From an uncultured Collinsella sp. (GTDB lineage: Bacteria; Actinomycetota; Coriobacteriia; Coriobacteriales; Coriobacteriaceae), in assembly GCA_900544755.1 (NCBI GenBank), contig UQWQ01000014.1:1-30196 (forward strand): DNA of 30,196 nucleotides. The letters are read 5' to 3'. The notes beneath the pieces are model-generated. The model was not told the DNA's origin. It was given only the letters and a program-made list of their open reading frames with translations, and did not search any database. The translations under genes were made by a program, and so were the position numbers. Positions within the stretch are counted from its first letter, which is position 1, and the number at the start of each line of letters is the position of its first letter. This document shows, piece by piece, positions 30,128 through 30,196 of the stretch.

Positions 30128-30196
30128 GGTCGGTTTTATCTGGGGAAACGTCGCGCTCCAGCGGTGGTCCGCCCTCATCTGTCATAGGGAAATCGG

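Larger units (their letters stand above)
29749..30196. other. Gene-free right end with structured elements
   Basis: No credible gene is visible. The stretch holds the rnj leader (with a 7-bp hairpin at 29837-29856), GC-rich direct repeats of CCGGTCT near 29923 and 29934, the large inverted repeat at 29963-30053, a CCGACG/CGTCGG hairpin at 30075-30090, and a short GGGACAGGT hairpin at 30100-30120. Confidence 0.6.

Noticed and set aside
29972..30187. 71-codon open frame over the right-end inverted repeat
   Set aside because: Its start lies in the outer arm of the fold-back element, it has no ribosome-binding site, and the product has no family features.

Overview
This window looks like chromosomal housekeeping DNA from a Coriobacteriia member (Collinsella-like). 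That is inferred from gene content and order, because there is no rRNA to confirm it. The base composition is moderately GC-rich by eye. Actinobacterial hallmarks are a CDP-alcohol phosphotransferase / GarA-type FHA protein / FtsR-type MerR cluster and a LysM protein between lexA and nrdR. These sit beside genes more familiar from Firmicutes: RNase Y, SpoVS, DegV with DUF1836, and RNase J. I see no rRNA, tRNA, CRISPR array, complete insertion sequence or prophage.

Layout. 1-340: gene-free lead-in with small inverted repeats and a possible 11-codon leader ORF. 341-4153 (+): CDP-alcohol phosphatidyltransferase, GarA-like FHA, FtsR-like MerR, apt and a secreted NlpC/P60 hydrolase. 4329-5880: degV (+) and a DUF1836 regulator (-) converge on one bidirectional terminator and share a motif in their upstream regions. 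6035-8393: trxB (-) and a diacylglycerol glycosyltransferase (+) diverge. 8394-8787: a gene-free interval with two copies, in opposite orientation, of a structured repeat whose core is conserved while its arms differ but still pair, plus a 15-bp perfect hairpin. 8788-11692: SOS region. yneA-like LysM gene, nrdR and dut run leftward; lexA and an overlapping membrane acyltransferase gene run rightward, with three LexA boxes between them. 11677-18349 (-): rny, GHKL ATPase, spoVS, miaB, miaA, hflX. 18607-20459 (-): recA-recX, with a LexA box in the spacer of a near-consensus promoter and an 11-bp tandem repeat upstream. 20717-29748 (-): rnj, ftsK, rodZ-like, yajQ, rimO, pgsA, cinA. 29749-30196: gene-free DNA with a large structured inverted repeat and a short GGGACAGGT hairpin.

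How the genes work together. The long leftward block joins RNA decay (RNase J, RNase Y), chromosome segregation and cell shape (FtsK, RodZ-like), membrane phospholipid synthesis (PgsA), recombination (RecA, RecX), and tRNA or ribosome modification (MiaA, MiaB, RimO). Its order closely follows the equivalent block of Bacillus subtilis and Streptomyces as I remember them. DNA damage should relieve LexA at lexA, recA and the yneA-like promoter, linking division arrest to nucleotide-pool control (NrdR, dUTPase). The most unusual signals are the structured repeats at 8407-8770 and 29963-30053, a perfect hairpin that buries the nrdR start codon, the GHKL ATPase between rny and spoVS, and the membrane acyltransferase translationally coupled to lexA.
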